Source of the DNA: Bacillus sp. sid0103
GTDB lineage: Bacteria > Bacillota > Bacilli > Bacillales_B > DSM-18226
Direction: 5' to 3'
Assembly (NCBI RefSeq): GCF_019219025.1
Contig: NZ_JAHUWN010000016.1
Span: forward strand, 62,001-126,000
Length of the DNA: 64,000 nt
Shown: positions 45,559 to 55,119 of the stretch, one piece after another
Layout of the letters: every line of letters begins with the position of its first letter
Numbering within the stretch: position 1 is the stretch's first letter
The notes under the pieces: model-generated
Told to the model about the DNA's origin: nothing
Seen by the model: only the letters and a program-made list of their open reading frames with translations
Databases searched by the model: none
Program-made: the position numbers and the translations under genes

Positions 45559-46356
45559 CTATTTCTGATTAAAAGCACGTCTGCCAAGCCGCTCAAATAG
45601 CCTAGGGAAGAGTACGTACACAACGCTTCCCATATTCATCCAACGCGGCAAATTGATCTCCCTTGTTTTCGTCAGCATGCTGTCGACGACCTTCTGGGCG
45701 ACATACTCGGGCTTGAGCATAATTCTCTGTACATTTTTAACATAGGTGCCTTTTTCGTCGGCAATATTAAAAAAGTTAGTGGCAATTGGCCCAGGATTCA
45801 CTGAGGTCACTTGTACATTATAATCAGCAAGCTCCATTCGCAGTGAGTTTGTGTAACCAAGCACGGCATGCTTCGAGGCTGAATAAACACTTGATTTGGG
45901 AGTGGCAATCTTCCCCGCCTGTGAGGCAATATTAATAATATGGCCAAAACGCCTTTCACGCATTTTCGGCAGCACCATGCTTGTGCAAGCCATAAGCCCA
46001 ACCACATTGACATCAAACATGCCTTTAATTTCATCCAATGTCGCCAAGTGAGCTTCACGGAAAATTCCAAAGCCGGCATTATTGACAAGGATATCAATAT
46101 CACCAATTGTATCGAAAATCAGTTGGAAAACCGTCTGCACCTGAGCTGTGTCCGACACATCCAGCTGAAAAAAATCCACTTTAACCTGATGCTTTTGCTG
46201 TAATTCAGTTTGCAACTGCTCGAGCTTACCGATACTCCGGGCTAATAGCACCAGATTGGCCCCGCTTGATGCACAAAGCTTGGCGATTTCCGCACCGATT
46301 CCTCCCGATGCACCAGTGATCACGATCGTTTTACCCTTTAATTGTTCCCTAACCAT
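45559..46356 (-). CDS. yqjQ: Short-chain dehydrogenase YqjQ
   Basis: SDR oxidoreductase of 265 residues. The nucleotide-binding loop TGASGGIGAEIAKL is at about 13-26, NNAGFGIF at about 91-98, and the catalytic YxxxK is YSASKHAV at about 157-164 with Ser in INIASQAGK before it. The C-terminus has a hydrophobic stretch that may touch the membrane. Substrate unknown. It lies 30 bases after yqjP. Confidence 0.9.
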   Translation of the reverse strand: MVREQLKGKTIVITGASGGIGAEIAKLCASSGANLVLLARSIGKLEQLQTELQQKHQVKVDFFQLDVSDTAQVQTVFQLIFDTIGDIDILVNNAGFGIFREAHLATLDEIKGMFDVNVVGLMACTSMVLPKMRERRFGHIINIASQAGKIATPKSSVYSASKHAVLGYTNSLRMELADYNVQVTSVNPGPIATNFFNIADEKGTYVKNVQRIMLKPEYVAQKVVDSMLTKTREINLPRWMNMGSVVYVLFPRLFERLGRRAFNQK

Positions 46357-46386
46357 TTTTTACACCTCATCTGAGTTGATCCACTG

Positions 46387-47349
46387 TTAAAGCTTTGCTT
46401 GATAAAGAACGGGATTTGTACCCTTACTAATAATCTCCCCGATTGATGATAGATAGTCAAGTTGTGCGACAGTTTCTGAAATTGTCAACATCAGTTCGCG
46501 CTGATAAACAGATGGAAACAGGCGTTTACAAATTTCAAAGACGGTAAGTTCTTCTTCTTTTAACCAGCAGTGGACCGTCATTGCCCGTTCATGTTGGCGA
46601 ATCAATCGTTTATCAACCAACTCTGCTAACTTGTAAACTTCTTCACCATGACCTGTGTAGACACATTGAATGGGATACGCAAGCAATTTTTTCATCGAGT
46701 CATTATGCTGCAGTTGTGGTTTTGGCCTTTCAGTTTCACCTGGGGCTGGCGGTTCGAGCAATGGATTCGGAGAAATATGAGCTAAGATTAAATCTCCGCC
46801 AATTAAAATTCCATCCTTTTCCCGGTAGAGTGCAATGTGACCTTGAGCGTGACCCGGCGTTTCTATTACTTTCCACTCATTTAATCCAGGAGGTATCATC
46901 CCCTCAACTAGATGTCCCGTCAACGAGCGGTTACAAGAATACTTCATTGATTTCCTTAATTTAGCCAACAACGAAAAATACTCCTCAGGGAGACCGAACT
47001 TAAAAAAATGTTTACGGAAGAATTCTTCTTGTTCTTGAAAAAAAGCTTCGGTTGGATGAATCCATCGTTCATTCAGATAATGGCCATATATTTCTAAGGA
47101 ATCTGGAAAAAAGTCAAGCATCCCAACATGGTCAGGGTGATGATGAGTTAGAATGACCTGCTCGATATCATCCGGACTTAAGCCTAGCTCCCCCAATTGC
47201 TCCTTAAATGACATCCAGGACTGTTCCGTTTTTACGCCCGCATCCACAAGTGTTAGTCGTTCGCCTTTAATCAAATAGACGTTGACATCCCCGACCGCAA
47301 AAGGAGTCGGCACCGTAATTTTTGCAATTCCGTCTTTCCATTTTGTCAT
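46387..47349 (-). CDS. yqjP: Metallo-beta-lactamase fold hydrolase YqjP
   Basis: MBL-fold protein of 320 residues with the metal motif LTHHHPDHVGM at about 67-77, GHAQGHIALY at about 165-174 and GGDLILAHI at about 183-191. The C-terminal 90 residues form a winged-helix-like domain typical of the LACTB2/YqjP branch. Substrate not known. Upstream of yqjQ on the same strand. Confidence 0.88.
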   Translation of the reverse strand: MTKWKDGIAKITVPTPFAVGDVNVYLIKGERLTLVDAGVKTEQSWMSFKEQLGELGLSPDDIEQVILTHHHPDHVGMLDFFPDSLEIYGHYLNERWIHPTEAFFQEQEEFFRKHFFKFGLPEEYFSLLAKLRKSMKYSCNRSLTGHLVEGMIPPGLNEWKVIETPGHAQGHIALYREKDGILIGGDLILAHISPNPLLEPPAPGETERPKPQLQHNDSMKKLLAYPIQCVYTGHGEEVYKLAELVDKRLIRQHERAMTVHCWLKEEELTVFEICKRLFPSVYQRELMLTISETVAQLDYLSSIGEIISKGTNPVLYQAKL

Positions 47350-47513
47350 TACATTATCCCCTTAACATTATTGTCAAATAAAGAATCCATTGATATAGAT
47401 ATGAGCATTATGTGACATTTATTATATATACTAAAGTGTAGCGACTTTTTGACCAATTGTCATTATTTTCCCATAATTTTTTAGAAAAAATAAAAAATTC
47501 AATAAATTAACTA

Positions 47514-47543
47514 TTGACAGATAGGTTGTTTATCTAGCATAAT
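47514..47543 (+). promoter_or_regulatory. SigA-type promoter for proI
   Basis: TTGACA (47514-47519), 18 bases, CATAAT (47538-47543), just before the T-box leader. Confidence 0.65.
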
Positions 47544-47555
47544 CTAATAAAATTT

Positions 47556-47806
47556 GATTCGTTAAAGCGATGAATAAGGCCAGTAAATGAGAAATGGCGC
47601 AAGAGAGTGAAGTTCGACGGCTGAAAGACTTCACCGCCCTCTTAATCATTGAACCTACCTTAGGAGCACTTAGGAAAACCTAACGCATCTCCGGCGTTAT
47701 CGGAGTCGAGTGAACCCTTCTTGAAATGTAAGCGAGGGTAAATGAAGGTGGTACCACGGAAGCTAAACCTTTCGTCCTTTATGGATGAAGGGTTTTTTTG
47801 TTTTTA
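47556..47806 (+). promoter_or_regulatory. T-box riboswitch (tRNA-Pro) before proI
   Basis: Leader of about 250 bases with stem I features (AGTAAATGAGAA, AGAGAG, GGCTGAAAG), the specifier loop GAACCTACC and the T-box word AAGGTGGTACCACGG at 47745-47759. A terminator follows: CCTTTCGTCC and GGATGAAGG arms, then TTTTTTTGTTTTT. The likely specifier is CCT at 47654-47656, a proline codon, which fits proI. Uncharged tRNA-Pro would favour read-through. Confidence 0.93.
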
Positions 47807-47831
47807 TCGACAAAATAAAGGAGGAACAATC

Positions 47832-48677
47832 ATGAAAAAAATAGCAATTGTTGGTGCAGGATCAATGGCTGAAGCATTCATTTCAGGAATTCTTGAAAAT
47901 GGTTTTATTGATAAAAAAAATATTTGGATTACAAACAATTCAAATCAAGAAAGATTATCTAATTTAGAAACTCGTTATGGAATTCGAACGACCTATAATT
48001 TGAATGAACTGTTTGATCAAGCTGACATTGTAATGTTAGCAATGAAACCAAAGGACGTCGCGTCTGCGATTCAATCGATTCGTGAACACTTAACTGAGCA
48101 AATGCTTGTCGTCTCTGTCTTAGCAGGTGTATCGATGGATACGATTGAAACGTTGGCAAGAATACCACTTGCAATTGTAAGGTCAATGCCAAATACCTCG
48201 GCTGCTGTTGGAAAGTCGGCCACCGCTGTAGCCGTAAATCATCGTGTGACACAGCAGCAGTTAGAAACAACCAAGAACCTATTTGGAACCGTTGGCTTGG
48301 CATCTTTTGTAGCAGAAGAGCAGTTAGATGCTGTTACTGGACTTTCCGGAAGCGGGCCTGCCTACATTTATTATCTAATTGAAGCAATGGAAAAAAGTGC
48401 GGTGGAAGTAGGTCTTGAAAAAGAAATGGCTAGTGAACTAATCGTCCAAACACTCCTTGGTGCAGCAGAAATGGTGAAAAACTCAAGTAAGTCCTCTACC
48501 CAGCTTCGTAAAGAAGTAACAAGCCCTGGCGGAACAACAGAGGCTGGTATTAGAGTCCTTGAAGAACATGGGGTCCATGAAGCATTCATTTCATGTATCA
48601 AAGCAGCAACGGCCCAATCAAAAAAGATGGGCGCCGAATTAAGTTCTAAGCTTCAGACTGCCGACCAGCCTTCCTAA
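47832..48677 (+). CDS. proI: Pyrroline-5-carboxylate reductase
   Basis: Last enzyme of proline synthesis, 281 residues. The Rossmann N-terminus is IAIVGAGSMAEAFISGILEN; AMKPKDV at about 71-77 and the C-terminal signature GLSGSGPAYIYYLIEAM and SPGGTTEAGIRVLEEHGV are present. The start at 47832 follows GGAGGAACA. A frame open through the T-box is not coding. The T-box upstream ties it to proline supply, as known for proI in B. subtilis. Confidence 0.95.
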   Translation: MKKIAIVGAGSMAEAFISGILENGFIDKKNIWITNNSNQERLSNLETRYGIRTTYNLNELFDQADIVMLAMKPKDVASAIQSIREHLTEQMLVVSVLAGVSMDTIETLARIPLAIVRSMPNTSAAVGKSATAVAVNHRVTQQQLETTKNLFGTVGLASFVAEEQLDAVTGLSGSGPAYIYYLIEAMEKSAVEVGLEKEMASELIVQTLLGAAEMVKNSSKSSTQLRKEVTSPGGTTEAGIRVLEEHGVHEAFISCIKAATAQSKKMGAELSSKLQTADQPS

Positions 48678-48735
48678 ATTTGATTTTTCCCTTTATTGGA
48701 TTAAACTAGTTAAAAAAGCTAGGGAAGTGTCGGGC

Positions 48736-49875
48736 ATGCTAACCATCTTATTTTCCTTAGGTATTCTAGTCTGGATTATTTTTCTTCTAGACGGACTGAT
48801 TGGTTTACGAAAAATAGATCAATTAGAAAATGAAGAAGACTTAGAGCTTGGACCGCTGTTGTCTGTCGTGGTTGCTGCACGTAACGAGGAAAAGCAAATA
48901 GCTGCAAGTATTCTCAGTCAGTTAGAGCAAACCTACAAACATGTAGAATGGATTCTTGTCAATGATCGCTCAACTGACACAACTGGAACCATCATGGAAA
49001 AATTAACAAAAAAAGACCCGCGGATAAGGGTCATCCATATTGATAAATTGCCTGAGGGCTGGCTTGGGAAGAATAACGCATTATACACAGGTGCAAATCT
49101 GGCTTCGGGTAAATGGCTGTTGTTTACCGATGCTGACGTGAAATTTGAAAAACATGCCTTTGCAAAAGCGCTCCATTATTTTGAAAGGAACGGCTTGGAT
49201 CACCTTACTGCTGCGCCAAACTTAAGTGCTAACCGGTTTTGGCTAAAAACATTTGTCGCTTTTTTCCTGTTTGGTTTTTCTTATTTTAAACGACCGTGGT
49301 TAGCCAACAACCCAAAATCAATGATTGGAACAGGGATAGGCGCATTTAATCTTGTGTTAAAAGAGGCATATGAAGCTTTTGGTACACATGAGAAGATAAA
49401 AATGCGACCAGATGATGATTTGCAGCTCGGGATGAAAATGAAAAAAGCCGGTTACCGCCAAAGAATTGTGACTGCATTACATCTAATTGAAGTGGAATGG
49501 TATGGAAGTTTAAAAGAAGCTTTCGTCGGCCTAGAGAAAAATACATTTGCCGGATTACACTACCGAATCAGCATGGTCATTTTTGCGATCCTTGGGGTTT
49601 TTATCACAAACGTTCTCCCCTTTTTGATGATTTTTTCCGGTAATAAGACTGTCGCCCTGTTATCGGTCGGTAATATTGTACTGAGTGGAATTCTTTATAT
49701 TGTGGTCATTAAAAAATTAACGTTATTCTCCCCTCTCATGTTTTTTGTTTTTCCCATTACAGCCTTGCTCTTTATTTATTCGATTATTCGGGCGAGCCTT
49801 CTAACCTTTAAGCGCGGCGGTATTGTTTGGAGGGGAACAACTTATCGGTTAAGCGAACTCCGAGAAAAAGAATAA
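48736..49875 (+). CDS. Membrane glycosyltransferase, GT2 family
   Basis: Glycosyltransferase of 379 residues. A membrane segment at about 2-22 precedes a GT-A domain: [12 protein letters not shown] at about 46-57, NDRSTDTT at about 77-84, the DxD motif in FTDADVKF at about 128-135 and [12 protein letters not shown] near 217-228. Three to four membrane segments follow (about 280-365). The start at 48736 has GGGAA 9 bases upstream. It resembles the HpnB/CrtQ-type group ([10 protein letters not shown]). The acceptor is not known. B. subtilis has no such gene between proI and yqjM. Confidence 0.85.
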   Translation: MLTILFSLGILVWIIFLLDGLIGLRKIDQLENEEDLELGPLLSVVVAARNEEKQIAASILSQLEQTYKHVEWILVNDRSTDTTGTIMEKLTKKDPRIRVIHIDKLPEGWLGKNNALYTGANLASGKWLLFTDADVKFEKHAFAKALHYFERNGLDHLTAAPNLSANRFWLKTFVAFFLFGFSYFKRPWLANNPKSMIGTGIGAFNLVLKEAYEAFGTHEKIKMRPDDDLQLGMKMKKAGYRQRIVTALHLIEVEWYGSLKEAFVGLEKNTFAGLHYRISMVIFAILGVFITNVLPFLMIFSGNKTVALLSVGNIVLSGILYIVVIKKLTLFSPLMFFVFPITALLFIYSIIRASLLTFKRGGIVWRGTTYRLSELREKE

Positions 49876-49957
49876 AAGCTTGATTTTTTTCATTAAACAA
49901 TCCTTTTGCTATACTAAAAAAGGATTGTTTACTATTGAATTTCGGGAGGCTTATATA

Positions 49958-50977
49958 ATGGCAGTAAAACTATTTTCCCCCTATACCATCAAGGGGGTCA
50001 CACTTAAAAATCGGATCGTGATGTCGCCAATGTGTATGTATTCGAGCCACAACGAAGATGGCCATTTACAAAACTGGCATCGTACTCACTATACAAGCAG
50101 AGCCGTCGGTCAGGTCGGTCTGATCATTGTTGAAGCAACATCAGTAACACCTCAAGGCAGGATTTCACCTAGAGATTTAGGTATCTGGAGCGATGAGCAT
50201 GTTGAAGGCTTTTCTGAGCTTGTTGGCCTAATGAAAGAGCATGGTGCCAAGACTGGGATTCAACTCGCCCATGCCGGCAGGAAAGCCGTATTAGAAGGTG
50301 AAATTCTTGCCCCTTCTGCACTAGCTTTTAATGAAAAAATGAAAACACCAAAGGAAATGTCCAAAACAGATATTGAAGAAACAGTCGAAGCATTTAAAAA
50401 AGGTGCGGAGCGTGCAGGAAAAGCCGGTTTCGATGTGATTGAAATCCATGGCGCTCATGGGTATCTTATCAATGAATTCCTTTCGCCGCTATCCAATAAA
50501 AGAGCAGACGAATACGGTGGTTCAGCTGAAAACCGCTACAGATTCCTCCGTGAAGTCATTGATGCAGTGAAAACTGTTTGGGACGGTCCATTATTTGTGA
50601 GAGTATCTGCTCATGATTATCACGAACAAGGATTAACTTCAGAAGATTACATAGCTTTTAGTCAATGGATGAAAGAACAGGACGTGGATTTAATTGATGT
50701 AAGTTCTGGTGCTGTTGTCCCTGCCCATATTCACGTCTATCCTGGATACCAAGTAAAGTACTCCGAAACCATTAAAAATGGTGCTGACATATCAACTGGT
50801 GCAGTAGGATTAATCACTTCAGGGATTCAAGCTGAGGAAATATTACAAAATGACCGAGCCGATTTAGTCTTCGTAGCACGTGAATTACTTCGCGATCCGT
50901 ATTGGCCGCGGACTGCAGCAAAGGAACTTGGCGTTACGATTGAGGGACCAAAACAATACGAGCGCGGTTGGTTATAG
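49958..50977 (+). CDS. namA: NADPH dehydrogenase NamA (YqjM, old yellow enzyme)
   Basis: FMN-containing ene reductase of 339 residues that reduces activated C=C bonds; B. subtilis YqjM is induced by oxidative stress and electrophiles. MSPMCMYSS at about 23-31 holds the Cys and Tyr near the flavin, AHAGRK and [16 protein letters not shown] at about 161-176 carry the substrate and FMN contacts, and the Arg finger is in the C-terminus (YERGW). The start at 49958 follows GGGAGG. Confidence 0.94.
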   Translation: MAVKLFSPYTIKGVTLKNRIVMSPMCMYSSHNEDGHLQNWHRTHYTSRAVGQVGLIIVEATSVTPQGRISPRDLGIWSDEHVEGFSELVGLMKEHGAKTGIQLAHAGRKAVLEGEILAPSALAFNEKMKTPKEMSKTDIEETVEAFKKGAERAGKAGFDVIEIHGAHGYLINEFLSPLSNKRADEYGGSAENRYRFLREVIDAVKTVWDGPLFVRVSAHDYHEQGLTSEDYIAFSQWMKEQDVDLIDVSSGAVVPAHIHVYPGYQVKYSETIKNGADISTGAVGLITSGIQAEEILQNDRADLVFVARELLRDPYWPRTAAKELGVTIEGPKQYERGWL

Positions 50978-50979
50978 AT

Positions 50980-51015
50980 CAAAAAGAGGGTGTCAACATG
51001 ACATCCTCTTTTTAT
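50980..51015. terminator. Bidirectional terminator between namA and rnz
   Basis: AAAAAGAGGGTGTC and GACATCCTCTTTTT arms with a 5-base loop. Confidence 0.85.
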
Positions 51016-51026
51016 TTGCAACCTAG

Positions 51027-51953
51027 TTAATTATGAAGCGGAATAGTTATTTCTTTAAAATCCTCGGCAATATCGGTATTCGGAAATACTTCCTTCGCTT
51101 CATCTACTAATTCCAGCCAATTATTTCGATCATAACGAGAGCTTATATGGGTAAGATACAATAGTTTACTGCCAGCCTTCCGTGCAACTTCTGCGGCTTG
51201 ATGGGTGGTTGAATGAAAATAGTCGTGGGCAAGTCTTTCTTCATTTGAAGAAAAAGTTGCTTCATGTACTAAAAGATCTGCATTTTCAGCCAATAAAATC
51301 GCATTTTCGCAGTACCGTGTATCACCCAAAATCGTGACAATTCTCCCCTTCTGTTCCGGACCAAGAAACTCATTTGGATCAATGGTCCTGCCGTCCTCAA
51401 GGGTTACTGCTTCACCATTTTTAATTTTTCTAAAAATCGGTCCCGGCTGTACTCCCGCTTCCTTCAGCTTATCTGCAAGCAATGTTCCAGGTCTATCCTT
51501 TTCAACGATTCGATATCCATAGGAAGGGATACCGTGGTCAAGTCGCCGAGCTTCCACCATAAACTGTTGATCTTCAAAAATAATCCCCTCTTCAATCTCG
51601 GTAACAACCAAAGGGTATTTCAAATAGGTCTGGCTTAACGATAGGCTGGTATGAATATAGTCTTTTATTCCTTTAGGCCCATACACCGTTACCTCTGATT
51701 CCCCGCCTTGAAAAGAGCGGCTTGATAATAATCCAGGCAACCCGTAGATATGATCGCCATGAAGGTGGGTAATAAATATTTTTTCAATTCGTCGTGGTTT
51801 TATCGAAGTATGTAAAATTTGATGTTGGGTGGCTTCACCGGCATCAAATAACCAAACCGCTCCCCTCTCCTCAAGCAATTTCAGTGCGATAGATGTCACA
51901 TTACGGAGTTTTGCCGGCATTCCTGCTCCAGTTCCTAAGAAAAATATATCCAC
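51027..51953 (-). CDS. rnz: Ribonuclease Z
   Basis: Endonuclease that trims tRNA 3' ends, 308 residues. MBL fold: [17 protein letters not shown] at 5-21, zinc motif [13 protein letters not shown] at about 62-74, GDTRYCENA near 211 and HEATF and the last His in LTHISSRY near 268-275. The flexible arm region is present. Convergent with namA and divergent from zwf, the usual Bacillus arrangement. Confidence 0.95.
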   Translation of the reverse strand: MDIFFLGTGAGMPAKLRNVTSIALKLLEERGAVWLFDAGEATQHQILHTSIKPRRIEKIFITHLHGDHIYGLPGLLSSRSFQGGESEVTVYGPKGIKDYIHTSLSLSQTYLKYPLVVTEIEEGIIFEDQQFMVEARRLDHGIPSYGYRIVEKDRPGTLLADKLKEAGVQPGPIFRKIKNGEAVTLEDGRTIDPNEFLGPEQKGRIVTILGDTRYCENAILLAENADLLVHEATFSSNEERLAHDYFHSTTHQAAEVARKAGSKLLYLTHISSRYDRNNWLELVDEAKEVFPNTDIAEDFKEITIPLHN

Positions 51954-52203
51954 AAATAAAAGCTCCTCTCAAAATTCCGTTCCTTAAATCCAATATTGAT
52001 AATATAGCACAAACAGAATTCAATTTCTCCTCAAAGGATAGCTATATAATAAGTGAATATCAGGAATTAATATGTGAAAAATAAAAAAATGACCGACTTG
52101 CATTGTATTATTTTTGCGAAGTCTGATGGAATGCGATAAAATCAAACAATGTGAACATAAGATTATTAAGCATTTTTACATAAACAGAAAAGAGGTATTT
52201 ACT

Positions 52204-53703
52204 TTGGAGCAGACTGGAAACATGACTTCATTAATTATGATTTTTGGTGCGACTGGAGATTTAGCAAAACGGAAGTTGTTTCCGTCCCTTTACCGGTTAT
52301 TTGAGAAAGGTAAATTAACTAAATTTGCCGTGATAGGGGTAGCAAGGAGATCCTTGTCAAATGATGAATTTCAACATTCAGTCAAAGACTCGGTCATATC
52401 AGCCCTAGGAGAAAAAGACAGGATTGAGGACTTTATCTCTCATTTTTACTATCAATCGCATGATGTTGCTGATTCCAATTCTTACGCTTTATTAAAAAAT
52501 TTAGCAGATGAGATTGATCAAAACTATCAATTAGAAGGAAATCGTATTTTTTATCTTGCGATGGCACCTGAATTTTTTGGAACCATTGCTTTGCACTTAA
52601 AATCAGACAAACTTACAGCCGTAAAGGGTTATAAACGCCTCGTCATTGAGAAGCCCTTCGGACATGACTTACCATCTGCAATCGAGCTAAATAAACAAAT
52701 CAGAAGTGCGTTTGAAGAAAAAGAAGTTTATCGGATCGATCATTATTTAGGCAAAGAAATGGTGAGGAACATCGAAGTAATCCGATTCGCCAATGCTATT
52801 TTTGAGCCGCTTTGGAATAACCGTTATATTTCAAATATTCAAATCACCTCTAGTGAAGTTCTCGGAGTTGAAGAACGCGGCCGTTATTATGAAACAAGCG
52901 GCGCCCTTAGAGATATGCTGCAAAACCACATGATGCAAATGGTGGCTTTGCTTGCAATGGAACCACCTATAAACCTCTCTACCGATGAAATACGTTCCGA
53001 AAAAGTTCGGGTGTTTCGTGCGCTTCGAGCGGTTGAGGGTGAACAAGTCAATGATTATTTTATTCGTGGTCAATACGGTGAAGGTACGGTTGAAGAAGTC
53101 CAAGTGCCTGCTTATCGTGATGAACCGATGGTGGACAAGGAATCGAATACAGAAACCTTTGTTGCCGGCAAAATTATGATTGATAATTTCCGCTGGGCTG
53201 GTGTTCCTTTCTACATTCGAACAGGAAAAAGAATGTCAACAAAATCAACAAAAATTGTGGTTCAATTTAAAGATATACCAATGAATCTATATTACCAAAC
53301 CGAAAAAATGTTAAATCCAAACCTCCTTGTGATTCATATTCAACCAGAAGAAGGAATTACACTGCACCTAAACGCCAAGAAGGCAGGTGGACATTTAGAT
53401 GCACAAGAGGTAAAACTAAGCTTTGCCAATACAGGTATCCATGCGATGAATACTCCTGAAGGCTATGAGAAACTTCTTTACGATTGCATGCGAGGCGATG
53501 CAACGAATTTTACACATTGGGATGAAGTGGCCTATTCTTGGAGTTTCGTTGATAAAATTTCTGCGGTATGGGAAAGTACGAAGGAAAACTTCCCTAATTA
53601 CCAATCGGGGACAATGGGTCCAAAAGAGGCAGATGAGCTGCTAGAAAAAGACGGCTACTTCTGGTGGCCGGTAACAGATCTAGATGTTGATATTTGTAAA
53701 TAA
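52204..53703 (+). CDS. zwf: Glucose-6-phosphate 1-dehydrogenase
   Basis: First enzyme of the oxidative pentose phosphate pathway, 499 residues. The NADP site is IFGATGDLAKRKLFPSLYRL at about 12-31; the active-site motif RIDHYLGKEMV is at about 178-188. I start at a TTG at 52204 (MEQTGNMTSLI) with AGAGGT 7 bases upstream; the frame opens 90 bases earlier without an SD. In B. subtilis gndA lies next to it; here polYA follows, convergent. Confidence 0.94.
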   Translation: MEQTGNMTSLIMIFGATGDLAKRKLFPSLYRLFEKGKLTKFAVIGVARRSLSNDEFQHSVKDSVISALGEKDRIEDFISHFYYQSHDVADSNSYALLKNLADEIDQNYQLEGNRIFYLAMAPEFFGTIALHLKSDKLTAVKGYKRLVIEKPFGHDLPSAIELNKQIRSAFEEKEVYRIDHYLGKEMVRNIEVIRFANAIFEPLWNNRYISNIQITSSEVLGVEERGRYYETSGALRDMLQNHMMQMVALLAMEPPINLSTDEIRSEKVRVFRALRAVEGEQVNDYFIRGQYGEGTVEEVQVPAYRDEPMVDKESNTETFVAGKIMIDNFRWAGVPFYIRTGKRMSTKSTKIVVQFKDIPMNLYYQTEKMLNPNLLVIHIQPEEGITLHLNAKKAGGHLDAQEVKLSFANTGIHAMNTPEGYEKLLYDCMRGDATNFTHWDEVAYSWSFVDKISAVWESTKENFPNYQSGTMGPKEADELLEKDGYFWWPVTDLDVDICK

Positions 53704-53705
53704 TA

Positions 53706-53724
53706 AGGCAGAAGCGCCCGTTAA
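53706..53724 (-). repeat. Family B terminal fragment
   Basis: GGCAGAAGCGCCCG, directly after the zwf stop, matches one end of the family B element (compare 26511). The rest is absent. Confidence 0.35.
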
Positions 53725-53728
53725 AAAA

Positions 53729-53765
53729 CACCACTTTGTTATGACAGCAAAGTGGTGCTTTTTAG
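53729..53765 (+). terminator. Terminator after zwf
   Basis: CACCACTTTG and CAAAGTGGTG arms with a 9-base loop, then CTTTTTAG; it touches the end of polYA. Confidence 0.8.
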
Positions 53766-55039
53766 TCTGGGTCATTATTTTTATTGGGAAAGGTTTGGAG
53801 AAAGTCTTTATTAAAGCTAGTTCCTGCACCGATATTATCGGAAGTAGGAGTTTGATGAGCCCCCGCGTTTTCGATAATTTTTTTTCCGTATTTTTCACGA
53901 AGACTAGATAGTGTATTAAATAAGGGTTCTTTTTTGGCATCCTTTTCATACGAAAATAAATCTAACTGTTTATAGGCATGGTCATGATCTACTAAATCAT
54001 TGCCTGTAATCCCTAGTAATCGCACAGCGTCTCCATTCCAAGCATTTAGAAAAATCTGCTGAGCAAAGGAAGATATATCGTCTTTATGATTGGTTGGGTT
54101 GGGAAGTTTTTTACTTCTAGTGATCGTCCTTCGATCCTTATAACGAATGGTTATCCCAAGAGTTCCTGCAAGCACCTTCTTTCGCTTCAGCCTTACTGAA
54201 ACCGTTTCTGCTAATGACGTTAACACACGAAAAAGTTCATGTTGATTACTAATGTCCCGAGGAAGGGTTGTTGAATTGCCGATACTCTTAAATTCCTCAA
54301 TCGATTCCGGGTCAACAGGGCGATGATCGATCCCATTTGCTCGTTCTTTTAATCGAATTCCATTGATTCCGAGCAGGGTTTTTAGTTGAATCTCATTCCC
54401 TTTTGCTAAATCACCAATTGTGTGAATTCCAATTGTCTGTAATTTTTCAGCTGTCTTTTTTCCAACACCATGCATATCATATGTGTTCAAAGGCCATAGA
54501 ACGTTTGGTATATCACGTTTTCGCAGAATGGTAATCCCCATTGGCTTTTTCATATCTGAAGCTGTTTTTGCTAAAAATTTATTTGGAGCTATCCCAATAC
54601 TGCATGGTATATCTAGTTGCTCTAATATCCGTTTTTGAATACTCTCAGCAATTTCGATCGGGCTTCCGTACTCAAAGCTCTCCGTTATATCTAAGTATCC
54701 CTCGTCAATCGAAACTGGCTCTACAAGGTCTGTGTAGTGCCTGAGAATTTCAAACATACCAATGGAAACGGCTCGATAACGCTCAAAGTTGGGTCTCATG
54801 ACGATTAATTGCGGACATAATTTTCTCGCTTCCCAAAGCGGCATCGTAGTTTTTACCCCAAATTTTCTTGCTTCGTAATTGCAGGTGACAATGATACCTC
54901 TGCGCTCCTCTACATTTCCAGCAATCGCGAGCGGTTTACCCTTAAGATTGGAATCATAGGCCATTTCAACAGATGCATAAAAGCTATTCATATCTACATG
55001 TAAAATGACTCTTCCATTTTTGGGGTACATTTCTTTCAT
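53762..55039 (-). CDS. dinB: DNA polymerase IV (YqjH, PolYA, DinB-like)
   Basis: Translesion polymerase of 425 residues. Active-site D16 in LHVDMNSFYASVE and the DE pair in PVSIDEGYLDI at about 103-113; HhH with NTYDMHGVGKKTAEKLQ at about 182-198; little finger from about 240. The extreme C-terminus lacks an obvious beta-clamp motif at its end, but QLDLFSYEKD at about 370-379 fits the clamp-binding QLxLF pattern. No LexA box is seen upstream. Second Y-family polymerase in the window. Confidence 0.93.
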   Translation of the reverse strand: MKEMYPKNGRVILHVDMNSFYASVEMAYDSNLKGKPLAIAGNVEERRGIIVTCNYEARKFGVKTTMPLWEARKLCPQLIVMRPNFERYRAVSIGMFEILRHYTDLVEPVSIDEGYLDITESFEYGSPIEIAESIQKRILEQLDIPCSIGIAPNKFLAKTASDMKKPMGITILRKRDIPNVLWPLNTYDMHGVGKKTAEKLQTIGIHTIGDLAKGNEIQLKTLLGINGIRLKERANGIDHRPVDPESIEEFKSIGNSTTLPRDISNQHELFRVLTSLAETVSVRLKRKKVLAGTLGITIRYKDRRTITRSKKLPNPTNHKDDISSFAQQIFLNAWNGDAVRLLGITGNDLVDHDHAYKQLDLFSYEKDAKKEPLFNTLSSLREKYGKKIIENAGAHQTPTSDNIGAGTSFNKDFLQTFPNKNNDPD

Positions 55040-55077
55040 GCTGTCACTTCCTTACCACATTTTCTTCCCTTAGTATA

Positions 55078-55113
55078 TCAAAAAGGAGAACCTACAGTTA
55101 GGTTCTCCTTTCA
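55078..55113 (-). terminator. Terminator after the PepT-like gene
   Basis: AAGGAGAACCT and AGGTTCTCCTT arms with a 6-base loop, then TTT. Confidence 0.85.
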
Positions 55114-55119
55114 AATAGA

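Noticed and set aside
47742..47831. Longer proI start in the T-box
   Set aside because: The upstream codons overlap the T-box and terminator; the GGAGGA site points to 47832.
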